Shown here: positions 1-9,104 of the stretch, piece by piece
Numbering within the stretch: position 1 is the first letter of the stretch
Layout of the letters: the number at the start of each line of letters is the position of its first letter
Assembly: GCA_934565615.1 (NCBI GenBank)
Contig: CAKTIH010000091.1
Location: forward strand, 1 to 9,296
Reading direction: 5' to 3'
From: an uncultured Oscillospiraceae bacterium
Lineage (GTDB): Bacteria > Bacillota > Clostridia > Oscillospirales > Oscillospiraceae
DNA length: 9,296 nt
Translations under genes and position numbers: made by a program
Notes under the pieces: model-generated
Database searches by the model: none
What the model saw: only the letters and a program-made list of their open reading frames with translations
Told to the model about the DNA's origin: nothing

Positions 1-2923
<2,923 letters not shown>

Positions 2924-2926
<3 letters not shown>

Positions 2927-2939
2927 TACATATCCTCCT
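2924..2939 (-). promoter_or_regulatory. rpoC ribosome binding site and TAATG stop-start overlap
   Basis: AGGAGG (minus strand, 2939-2934) sits inside the last codons of rpoB, seven bases before the rpoC ATG. The rpoB stop TAA and the rpoC ATG share base 2926. This arrangement supports translational coupling, which would keep beta and beta-prime synthesis near equal. The ATG five bases further upstream is the last sense codon of rpoB and is followed at once by a stop in its own frame, so it is not a useful start. Confidence 0.9.
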
Positions 2940-5900
2940 CGCTGTTGTAGTCATTGGAGCTGTAGTCGTCCTCCAGCTCGTCCTCGGGGATATCCTCGAT
3001 GCTGAAGCCTTCGGCCTCGATTTCGCTGTCGTCGGCAGAGTAAAGCTCGTCCTTCATGTCGGGGATGAAATCGTCGTCATCGTCGTCCTTGAGCTCGATC
3101 TCGTTGCCGTCCTTATCCAGAACGCGGATATCCAGACACAGGGACTGGAGCTCCTTGACGAGGACCTTGAAGGATTCGGGCACGCCGGGCTGCGGGATGT
3201 TGTTGCCCTTGACAATGGCCTCGTAGGTCTTGACACGGCCGGTGACATCGTCGGACTTGACGGTGAGTATCTCCTGCAGAGTGTAGGCTGCGCCATAGGC
3301 TTCGAGAGCCCAGACTTCCATTTCGCCGAAGCGCTGGCCGCCGAACTGGGCTTTGCCGCCCAGAGGCTGCTGAGTGACAAGGCTGTAGGGGCCGGTGGAA
3401 CGGGCGTGGATCTTATCATCGACCAGATGGTGGAGCTTGAGGAAGTAGACCCAGCCGACGGTGACGTCGTTATCGAACTTCTCACCGGTGCGGCCGTCGT
3501 ACATGGTGCTCTTGCCGTCCTCACGCAGACCTGCCTGACGCAGAGTCTCGCGGATGGTGGTCTCGTTCGCGCCGTTGAAGGTAGGCGTTGCAACCTTCCA
3601 GCCGAGCGCCTGAGCGGCGTAGCCAAGGTGGACTTCAAGTACCTGACCGATGTTCATACGGGACGGAACGCCCAGCGGATTCAGCACGATATCCAGCGGG
3701 GTGCCGTCGGGCAGGTAAGGCATATCCTCACGCGGGAGGATGCGGGAGACGACGCCCTTGTTGCCGTGGCGGCCGGCCATCTTATCGCCGACGGAGATCT
3801 TACGCTTCTGGGCGATATAGACGCGGACGACCTGGTTGACGCCGGGACTCATTTCGTCGCCGGCTTCGCGGGTAAAGACCTTGACGTCGACGATTATGCC
3901 GCTCTCGCCGTGGGGGACCTTGAGCGAGGTGTCGCGCACTTCGCGCGCCTTCTCGCCGAAGATGGCGCGCAGCAGGCGCTCCTCAGCGGTCAGGTCGGTC
4001 TCGCCCTTCGGGGTGACCTTGCCGACAAGGATATCACCGGCAGTGACCTCCGCGCCGACCATGATGATGCCGCGCTCGTCAAGGTACTTGAGAGCATCGT
4101 CGCCGACGCCGGGAATGTCGCGGGTGATCTCCTCGGGTCCGAGCTTGGTGTCACGTGCGTCGCACTCGTACTCCTCGACATGGATGGAGGTGAACACGTC
4201 CTCCATGACAAGGCGCTCGTTGAGCAGGATAGCGTCCTCGTAGTTGTAGCCTTCCCAGTTCATGTAGCCGACAAGGATGTTCTTGCCGAGGGAGATCTCG
4301 CCGTTGGAGGTGCTGGGGCCGTCAGCCATAACGTCGCCCTTCTCCACGCGCTGACCGGCGGAGACGATGGGGCGCTGGTTGATGCAGGTGCCCTGGTTGG
4401 AACGGGCAAACTTAATAAGCTTATAGTCCTTGGTCTCGCCGCCGTCGTACCTGACCGTGATATACTTTGCGTCGACTCTCGTGACGGTGCCGCTGCCCTC
4501 GGCGAGGATGCAGACGCCGGAGTCGACAGCGCACTTGTGCTCGATGCCGGTGGCAACGATAGGCGCCTGAGTTGTCATAAGGGGAACTGCCTGACGCTGC
4601 ATGTTCGCGCCCATCAGAGCGCGGTTCGCGTCGTCGTTCTCAAGGAACGGGATCATCGCCGTCGCGATCGAGATCATCATCTTGGGGCTTATATCGACAT
4701 AGTCGACATCCTCGCGGTTGACTTCGATCGTATCGTTGCGGTGGCGGCAGGTGACACGCTTGTTGAGCAGGCAGCCGTTTTCATCGACAGGCTCGGATGC
4801 CTGGGCGACAACATACTGGTCCTCAACGTCGGCGGTCATGTAGTCGACCTGATCGGTGAGACGGCAGGTGCCCTTCTCGACCTTGCGGTAGGGGGCGACG
4901 AGGAAGCCGTACTCATTGGCTCTCGCGTAGGAAGCGAGGTAGTTTATAAGGCCGATGTTCGGGCCTTCAGGAGTCTCTATCGGGCAGAGACGGCCATAGT
5001 GGCTGTAGTGAACGTCTCGAACGTCGAAGCTCGCGCGCTCTCTGGAGAGACCGCCGGGGCCGAGAGCGGACATACGGCGCTTGTGAGTAAGCTCTGCCAG
5101 AGGGTTCGTCTGATCCATGAACTGGCTCAGCGGAGAGGAGCCGAAGAACTCCTTGATGGCCGCGGTCACGGGACGGATATTGATAAGGCTCTGGGGAGTG
5201 ACGATGTCCAGATCCTGCAGGGTCATGCGCTCACGGATAACGCGCTCCATACGGCTGAAGCCGATGCGGAACTGGTTCTGGAGCAGCTCACCCACGCAGC
5301 GGACGCGGCGGTTGCCGAGATGGTCGATATCGTCCGGCTCGCCGATGCCGTGGCCGAGGCAGTCAAGGTAATTGACGGAGGCAAAGATATCGTCGTTAAC
5401 GATGTGCTTGGGGATAAGCACGTCGATATTCTCACGGATGGCATCCTTGAGCGCGTCGCCCTGGAACTTCTCGCAGAGCTCCTTCATGACGATGCCGCGA
5501 ACCTTTTCCTTGATGCCGAGCTCTGCCGGGTCAAAGTCCACATAGCGGGAAATGTCCACCATGCCGTTGGAGAAAACGCGCACGGTCTTGCCGTCGACAT
5601 TGAGGAGAACGTCGATAACACCGGCGTCGGAAATTTCACGTGCCTTGTCGCGGCTGATGATATCGCCGGCGTCGGCAAGAATTTCGCCCGTGAAGGGGTC
5701 TGCCACAGGAGCTGCCAGCTCAAAGCCCGCGATGCGCGGGAAGAGGGAGAGCTTCTTGTTGAACTTATAGCGGCCGACGTCGGATATCTCATAGCGGCGG
5801 CGGTCAAAGAACAGACCGTCGAGCAGGGTCTCCGCGGACTCGACCGTGGGAGGATCGCCCGGACGCAGCTTGCGGTAAATTTCAAGCAGGCACTCATCGC

Positions 5901-6642
5901 GGGTGTCGCAGGTGTCCTTGTCGAGAGTGGAGATGATACGCTCGTCCTCGCCGAAGACCTCCTTGATGCGCTCATTGGTGGTGACGCCGACGAAGGGATC
6001 CTTCACGCAGCTGAGCCAGGTGGAGGGGCGGTTCTCGTCGTAAGCGCCCATGGCCTTGATGAACCAGGTGATAGGGAGCTTGCGGTTCTTGTCTATACGG
6101 ACATAGAACACGTCGTTTGCGTCGGTCTCGTACTCCAGCCATGCGCCGTGGTACGGGATGACCGTTGCGGCGTAGGTGTTTATCATGGCCTTGTCGGTGG
6201 TCTTGTCAAAGTAAACGCCGGGGGAACGGACGATCTGGGAAACAATAACGCGCTCGGCACCGTTGATGATGAAGGTGCCGCCGTCGGTCATGAGCGGGAA
6301 GTCGCCCATGAAGATCTCCTGTTCCTTGATCTCCTCCGTCTCCTTATTGCGCAGACGAACCCTGACCTTGAGGGGGGCGGCGTACGTGGCGTCTCTCGCC
6401 TTGCACTCCTCCTCGTCGTACTTCGGCTTCTCGTTCATGGAGTAGTCAATAAAGCTCAGCTCCAGATTGCCGGAGTAGTCAGTTACGGAATCAACATCCT
6501 TAAAGACCTCTCTCAGACCCGTTTCCAAAAACCACTTGTAGGAACTCTTCTGGATTTCCAGCAGATTGGGCATCTCCCTGATCTCCTGGGTGCGGGCAAA
6601 GCTTTTTCTCAAAGTCTTGCCGTAGAGGACATCTTTTGGCAT
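2926..6642 (-). CDS. rpoB: DNA-directed RNA polymerase subunit beta (complete)
   Basis: Beta subunit of RNA polymerase, 1238 residues, slightly longer than the B. subtilis protein (about 1193). Conserved blocks in order: an N-terminal [20 protein letters not shown] segment, [25 protein letters not shown], the rifampicin region at residues 501-527 (bases 5062-5142), [47 protein letters not shown], the [11 protein letters not shown] block near K954, and [20 protein letters not shown] from residue 1095. The rifampicin region has the sensitive-type residues at E. coli positions L511, Q513, D516, H526, R529, S531 and L533. The protein ends in an acidic tail that includes six consecutive aspartates. 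The ATG at 6642-6640 has AAGGAG at 6652-6657, nine bases upstream. No in-frame TTA, CTA or TCA codon is used, which fits very high expression. It is the first gene of the rpoBC transcription unit here, because the gene upstream is divergent. Confidence 0.99.
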
Positions 6643-6675
6643 TGGCGCACTCTCCTTATAAGTAATTGCAAACGC

Positions 6676-6706
6676 CCGGCTGTGTTGTCAGACTCTTTGC
6701 AGCCGG
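6676..6706 (-). promoter_or_regulatory. Hairpin in the rpoB 5' leader
   Basis: CCGGCTG and CAGCCGG form a perfect 7-bp stem with a 17-nt loop (arms 6676-6682 and 6700-6706). A second small hairpin, GTGTT/AACAC with a 5-nt loop, lies directly next to it at 6706-6720 and shares base 6706. Both lie in the transcribed leader, before the rpoB ribosome binding site at 6652-6657. No U-tract follows either stem, so these are not intrinsic terminators. They could shape translation or RNA stability; this is inference. Confidence 0.5.
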
Positions 6707-6713
6707 TGTTGAT

Positions 6714-6761
6714 TTAACACTTCGGCGATGGTATACTTGCTTCGTAAGCGGAAAAGGGCAT
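6714..6761 (-). CDS. Possible 15-codon leader peptide upstream of rpoB
   Basis: Minus strand ATG at 6761-6759 is preceded by GGGAGGGG with five bases between, a good ribosome binding site. The frame reads MPFSAYEASIPSPKC and ends in TAA at 6716-6714. The stop falls inside the small GTGTT/AACAC hairpin of the leader. Nothing in the peptide matches a known attenuator with runs of one amino acid. The purine-rich site could be chance in a leader of about 140 nt, so this is only a candidate. Confidence 0.25.
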   Translation of the reverse strand: MPFSAYEASIPSPKC

Positions 6762-6804
6762 AGATACCCCTCCCAACATACATAGCACTCTATTTTACCA
6801 TCGC
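6725..6804. repeat. 9-bp inverted repeat bracketing the proximal rpoB promoter start
   Basis: GCGATGGTA at 6725-6733 and TACCATCGC at 6796-6804 are exact reverse complements separated by 62 bp. One arm overlaps the -10/spacer of the proximal rpoB promoter; the other lies in the leader. RNA starting from the distal promoter would contain both arms and could fold them together, while RNA from the proximal promoter would lack the first arm. A DNA-binding protein site is the other possibility. Confidence 0.4.
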
Positions 6805-6821
6805 TGGTACTGCAAAGTCAA
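6792..6821 (-). promoter_or_regulatory. Proximal promoter of rpoBC
   Basis: Minus strand -35 TTGACT (6821-6816), 18-bp spacer, -10 TAAAAT (6797-6792) with an extended -10 TGG just before it. Transcription would begin near 6785, giving a leader of about 140 nt before rpoB. This is a sigma-A-type (vegetative) promoter by sequence. Confidence 0.75.
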
Positions 6822-6823
6822 GG

Positions 6824-6853
6824 ATTATTTTGTAAAATCATGGTTTTTGTCAA
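6824..6853 (-). promoter_or_regulatory. Distal promoter of rpoBC
   Basis: Minus strand perfect -35 TTGACA (6853-6848), 18-bp spacer, -10 AATAAT (6829-6824), five of six matches to TATAAT. It lies immediately upstream of the proximal promoter: its -10 is only two bases from the next -35, so the two could not be occupied by polymerase at once. Tandem promoters are common before highly expressed genes. Confidence 0.55.
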
Positions 6854-6869
6854 GGTGATATGCCTTGAC
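6849..6869. repeat. GTCAAGG / CCTTGAC inverted repeat, a third copy nearby
   Basis: GTCAAGG (6849-6855), 7-bp spacer, CCTTGAC (6863-6869), then T-rich DNA on the plus strand. A further GTCAAGG is at 6817-6823. Read on the minus strand, two of the three copies are the -35 regions of the two rpoB promoters. On the plus strand the hairpin plus TTTTTT resembles a weak terminator, but no plus-strand gene lies before it except antisense to rpoB. It could be an operator or just repeated -35 sequence. Confidence 0.5.
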
Positions 6870-6906
6870 TTTTTTGTTTTTGTCTACCGTTTGTTCTCTT
6901 TTTGTG

Positions 6907-6928
6907 TTATGTAATTTAAATTATGTAA
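6907..6928. repeat. TTATGTAA direct repeat around a 12-bp AT palindrome
   Basis: TTATGTAA occurs at 6907-6914 and 6921-6928, and TAATTTAAATTA (6912-6923) between and overlapping them is a perfect palindrome. It lies between the divergent promoters. It could bind a dimeric regulator or act as an upstream AT-rich element; chance in AT-rich DNA is a real alternative. Confidence 0.3.
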
Positions 6929-6966
6929 ACTATTTGCTTGTTTTCAAATGTTTTACAGTATGCGCG

Positions 6967-6995
6967 TTGATTTAGATACTTGCTTGTGGTAAAAT
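6967..6995 (+). promoter_or_regulatory. Promoter of the membrane glycosyltransferase gene
   Basis: Plus strand -35 TTGATT (6967-6972), 17-bp spacer, -10 TAAAAT (6990-6995) with extended -10 TGG. Start near 7002 gives a short leader of about 24 nt carrying AGGAGG at 7015-7020. The sequence TGGTAAAATA is shared exactly with the proximal rpoB promoter on the other strand. Confidence 0.7.
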
Positions 6996-7025
6996 ATTTT
7001 ATAATTTTTTGTGTAGGAGGCTTGT

Positions 7026-8270
7026 ATGGACTTCAGAGTTGTCTTGATGCTGATCACCGAGGCGCTGTTTGCCTTTCTTTTGCTGCTGCATGCGGGAGTC
7101 CTGAAAAACCGCTGGGCCGTGTTCGCTTCCGTGCTGCTGCTTACCGCCGCTTTTACTGTGCGTGGGCTGTGCCTTGACTATGAATCGCTTGACTATACTC
7201 TTTTCCTCAGGAAGTGGGTGGATTTCTATAGGCAGAACGGAGGCATACATGCCTTTAGTTGCCCTCTAGGGAATTATAATGTCCCATATCTGTACTTCCT
7301 GTGCTTGTTCTCCTACACGTCTATAAATGACCTTCATCTGATAAAGCTGCTGAGCATTTTCTTTGATGTGCTGCTTGCCTACGGTGCGATGATGCTGCTC
7401 GGTAAGGTCAGAGAGAGCATCCCGGCGCGCATCGCCTGCTTCTTCACAGTCCTTTTCCTGCCGACGGTGATCCTCAACGGCTCGCTCTGGGCGCAGTGCG
7501 ACAGTATCTATGTTGCTCTCGCCGTGCTTGCGATATATTTTGCGCTTGACGACAGGCCGATCACGTCGGTGCTGTTCTTCACGCTGTCCTTCGGCTTTAA
7601 GCTTCAGGCAGTGTTCCTGCTCCCGGTCATGGCCGTTCTGTGGCTGAATGGCAAATATAAGCTATGGCACTTCTTGCTGTTCCCGGTCTTCTATGTTCTG
7701 CTCGTGCTCCCCGCCGTCGCTCTTGGCAAGCCGTTTCTTGAGACGCTTACGCTGTACGCAAGTCAGGCCGAGACCGTCGGAGGTGGGCTCAACTACAACT
7801 CCCCTTCCGTGTACGCTTTCTTCCAGTATGATCCGAACGTGACCGACCTCGCCGCAGCATCGCGCATTGGCATCATTGCCGCGTTCGTATTTATGGGCGC
7901 GATCCTCACTGTGTGCGCAATAAAGCGCCGCAGTCTCACAAACGGCGTGATCCTCGCGGTGTCAGTGCTTTTTGCCGTAGGCATCCCGTTTCTGCTGCCG
8001 CACATGCACGACCGTTATTTCTTCGCCGCTGATGTGCTGACAGTCGTTATGGCCTACGCCTATGTGAAGTACGCTGCCGCCGCACCGCTTACGCAGTTTG
8101 CATCCCTGCTCTGTTACTATGCCTTTTTGAAGATGCGGTATCTGCTGCTTATGGATCACGGCGCACGGGCGCTCATCGTTGTGCTCATCCTCTGCATCGT
8201 TCTGTTTATCAAGCTGCTCTCCGCCCGCAGCGACACCTGCTCCGCCGATACGGTGACTGATACTGAATAA
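7026..8270 (+). CDS. Multi-pass membrane glycosyltransferase, GT-C fold, Gpi18-like
   Basis: A 414-residue protein with about 11-13 hydrophobic segments (for example 6-25, 31-50, 103-125, 159-175, 182-206, 213-233, 281-299, 306-324, 382-399). Acidic residues in the first outside loop (D51, E53, D56, then W64), an NGSLWAQCDSIY block at 151-162 and a PHMHDRYFF block at 325-333 are the pattern I associate with GT-C enzymes related to the Gpi18/PIG-V mannosyltransferases. Such enzymes move a sugar from a lipid-phosphate carrier to an acceptor on the outer face of the membrane. Substrate and acceptor cannot be told from sequence. AGGAGG lies five bases before the ATG. It has its own promoter and the next gene has another, so it is probably transcribed alone. 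It uses rare codons such as CTA that are absent from rpoBC, suggesting lower expression. The family is assigned from memory of motifs, not from a search. Confidence 0.8.
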   Translation: MDFRVVLMLITEALFAFLLLLHAGVLKNRWAVFASVLLLTAAFTVRGLCLDYESLDYTLFLRKWVDFYRQNGGIHAFSCPLGNYNVPYLYFLCLFSYTSINDLHLIKLLSIFFDVLLAYGAMMLLGKVRESIPARIACFFTVLFLPTVILNGSLWAQCDSIYVALAVLAIYFALDDRPITSVLFFTLSFGFKLQAVFLLPVMAVLWLNGKYKLWHFLLFPVFYVLLVLPAVALGKPFLETLTLYASQAETVGGGLNYNSPSVYAFFQYDPNVTDLAAASRIGIIAAFVFMGAILTVCAIKRRSLTNGVILAVSVLFAVGIPFLLPHMHDRYFFAADVLTVVMAYAYVKYAAAAPLTQFASLLCYYAFLKMRYLLLMDHGARALIVVLILCIVLFIKLLSARSDTCSADTVTDTE

Positions 8271-8277
8271 TCTCAGC

Positions 8278-8313
8278 TTTTTCCTCAGCGGCTCCAAAGC
8301 CGCTGAGGAAAAA
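8278..8313. repeat. Perfect 16-bp hairpin after the glycosyltransferase gene
   Basis: Arms 8278-8293 and 8298-8313 pair fully around a CCAA loop, seven bases after the stop codon. The core CCTCAGCGGCT/AGCCGCTGAGG is flanked by TTTTT on the left and AAAAA on the right. A normal bidirectional terminator has A on the left and T on the right, so on both strands the T-tract comes before the stem and not after it. It may still mark the 3' end, for example as a barrier to 3' exonucleases. Confidence 0.7.
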
Positions 8314-8339
8314 TAATTTCAAAAAATCGAAATTCACGC

Positions 8340-8367
8340 TTGACAAATCTAAATAATCTGCTATAAT
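8340..8367 (+). promoter_or_regulatory. Consensus promoter of tRNA-Leu
   Basis: TTGACA (8340-8345), 16-bp spacer, TATAAT (8362-8367) with an extended -10 TGC. Both hexamers match the sigma-A consensus completely. Transcription would begin near 8374, leaving about 67 nt of 5' leader to be removed by RNase P. TGCC (8374-8377)/GGCA (8386-8389) and GCCG (8391-8394)/CGGC (8406-8409) are two short helices in that leader. Confidence 0.9.
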
Positions 8368-8440
8368 TCTCCATGCCTTAGATGTGGCACGCCGAGTAAT
8401 GCAGACGGCTTTAAATGGAGTCAACGCATCGGCAAAATAT

Positions 8441-8525
8441 GCGAGAGTGCTGGAATAGGTAGACAGGCACGTTTGAGGGGCGTGTGTCAACCGACGTGGG
8501 AGTTCAAGTCTCCTCTCTCGCACCA
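8441..8525 (+). tRNA. tRNA-Leu, anticodon GAG
   Basis: An 85-nt class II tRNA. Acceptor arms GCGAGAG (8441-8447) and CTCTCGC (8515-8521), discriminator A and encoded CCA (8523-8525). Anticodon stem CACGT/GCGTG with loop TTGAGGG and anticodon GAG at 8475-8477, reading leucine codons CUC and CUU. The long variable arm has a short GTC/GAC stem (8486-8495). T-arm GGGAG/CTCCT with loop TTCAAGT. The anticodon fits the heavy use of CTC and CTT and the absence of TTA and CTA codons in rpoBC. Confidence 0.97.
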
Positions 8526-8541
8526 GGCTTGTCAGCCAATT

Positions 8542-8574
8542 TTGATGACACTGCGTCAAACGCAGTGTCATCAA
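8542..8574. repeat. 15-bp perfect hairpin after tRNA-Leu
   Basis: TTGATGACACTGCGT (8542-8556) pairs completely with ACGCAGTGTCATCAA (8560-8574) around CAA. It sits 16 bases after the tRNA CCA and just before a terminator, so it would be in the tRNA precursor trailer. TTGATGACA recurs at 8619-8627 beyond the terminator, within a weaker inverted repeat. It could be a trailer-processing element or a dispersed palindromic repeat. Confidence 0.65.
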
Positions 8575-8577
8575 TGC

Positions 8578-8615
8578 TTTCCGGGCTTTTTCAGCTCGGA
8601 AATTTTTTTGTTTTT
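8578..8615 (+). terminator. Intrinsic terminator of tRNA-Leu
   Basis: TTTCCGGGC (8578-8586) pairs with GCTCGGAAA (8594-8602) with one G-U pair and a 7-nt loop, followed by T7-G-T5 (8603-8615). This is a canonical Rho-independent terminator for the tRNA transcript. Confidence 0.92.
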
Positions 8616-8640
8616 CCATTGATGACAAACGCGGTTTTCA

Positions 8641-8665
8641 TGCAACTGAGGAGACTTGAACTACC
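8641..8665 (-). other. Degenerate inverted copy of a tRNA T-arm and 3' end
   Basis: Read on the minus strand, bases 8662-8648 match tRNA-Leu bases 8501-8515 exactly over 15 nt, and 21 of 25 positions match over the T-arm and acceptor strand up to the discriminator base. The CCA is replaced by TGA, and I see no matching 5' acceptor half upstream on the minus strand, so it is not an intact tRNA. It may be a tRNA remnant or an attachment-site scar. The T-loop core is common to most tRNAs, so its parent may not be this tRNA-Leu. Confidence 0.4.
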
Positions 8666-8716
8666 TGAACCGGGTTCTGGGTAATTTTATCTCTCCTCTG
8701 CCGCTGATTCCTGAAA

Positions 8717-8743
8717 ATTTTTTTTGAGATTCTTAAAAAAAAT
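8717..8743. repeat. AT-rich hairpin (T8 / A8)
   Basis: A run of eight T (8718-8725) and a run of eight A (8735-8742) can pair, extended by A8717-T8743 and by GAG/CTT-type pairs near the loop. It is the main structure in the otherwise featureless stretch 8666-8756, where I see no gene and no strong promoter. Confidence 0.4.
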
Positions 8744-8756
8744 ATCACAAGAATTC

Positions 8757-8804
8757 AAGCGCCGGATTGTTGGTTTCGTAGAATCAACAATTCGGCGCTT
8801 TTTC
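8757..8804 (+). terminator. Strong intrinsic terminator
   Basis: AAGCGCCGGATTGTTG (8757-8772) pairs with CAACAATTCGGCGCTT (8785-8800), 16 bp with one G-U, and can extend four more pairs to a CGTA loop. TTTTT follows (8799-8803), then CATTTTC. No gene is visible between this and the previous terminator, so its transcript is unknown: read-through from the tRNA unit, a small RNA, or the 3' end of a deleted gene. Confidence 0.88.
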
Positions 8805-8867
8805 ATTTTCGGAGGCGTTTCCTGTGATTATGTAAACTGCATATGTTAAAAGAGTAAATAAATCGGT

Positions 8868-8908
8868 AAGGTCGGAACTTTTGAGAAATCAAAGGTTCCG
8901 GCCTTTTT
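8868..8908 (+). terminator. Intrinsic terminator or attenuator just before a small gene
   Basis: AAGGTCGGAACTTTT (8868-8882) pairs with AAAGGTTCCGGCCTT (8891-8905), 15 bp with two G-U pairs and an 8-nt loop, followed by TTTTT ending at 8908. It ends only 21 bases before the TTG start at 8930, the position expected of a leader attenuator, but no convincing promoter is seen between it and the previous terminator. Confidence 0.8.
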
Positions 8909-8929
8909 GTATTCTAAGGGGGTATCGAA

Positions 8930-9079
8930 TTGAAGAACTACGAAATCAAACAGGCGTTCAAGAATTTGCCGGACGCTGGGCTTCAGGACAATGAGTCGGT
9001 GACATGCCGTGAATACGAGCAGTGCGATGGCTATCAGCGCACGGTTTTATCTGTTGGCACTGCGACGGCAAACGTCTGA
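8930..9079 (+). CDS. Small hypothetical protein, 49 residues, TTG start
   Basis: Start TTG at 8930 has AAGGGGG (8916-8922) seven bases upstream; an in-frame TAA at 8915 rules out an earlier start. The product starts MKNYEIKQAFKNLPDAG and ends with SVGTATANV. It is soluble, with no membrane segment and two cysteines (residues 26 and 32). I do not recognise a family. The next gene begins 25 bases later on the same strand with a good ribosome binding site, so the two look like an operon. After the TGA the frame would continue only three more codons before another TGA, so a simple nonsense change does not reveal a longer protein. It could be a truncated remnant of a larger accessory gene. Confidence 0.6.
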   Translation: MKNYEIKQAFKNLPDAGLQDNESVTCREYEQCDGYQRTVLSVGTATANV

Positions 9080-9104
9080 GAACTGAAATGAGGGAGGTAA
9101 AGAA

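Noticed and set aside
5062..5142. Rifampicin-resistance change in RpoB
   Set aside because: All main resistance positions carry the sensitive residues. The differences from E. coli (Q510 to P, N518 to T and some conservative changes) are not known resistance changes to me.
6849..6885. Plus-strand intrinsic terminator before the glycosyltransferase gene
   Set aside because: The stem is only 7 bp with low stability and no plus-strand gene precedes it, so I list it as a repeat or operator candidate instead.
7962..8297. Minus-strand frame of 111 codons antisense to the glycosyltransferase end
   Set aside because: It is a shadow of a membrane protein gene with well-defined motifs, and begins in or near no recognisable start signal.
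8369..8420. Three-way junction RNA in the tRNA-Leu leader (outer stem CTCCAT/ATGGAG)
   Set aside because: The outer stem's 5' arm starts before the predicted transcription start, so the full fold would not be in the RNA; only two 4-bp inner stems remain.
8209..8628. Minus-strand frame of 139 codons across tRNA-Leu
   Set aside because: It reads the tRNA backwards and includes the RRLELPR-type sequence typical of false genes antisense to tRNA-Leu, plus the two hairpins.
8484..8684. Plus-strand frame of 66 codons overlapping the tRNA
   Set aside because: It starts inside the tRNA and runs through a hairpin and terminator; no ribosome binding site.
6921..8838. The 11-mer TTATGTAAACT at 6921-6931 and 8828-8838
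   Set aside because: Short, AT-rich and without shared flanks; most likely chance.
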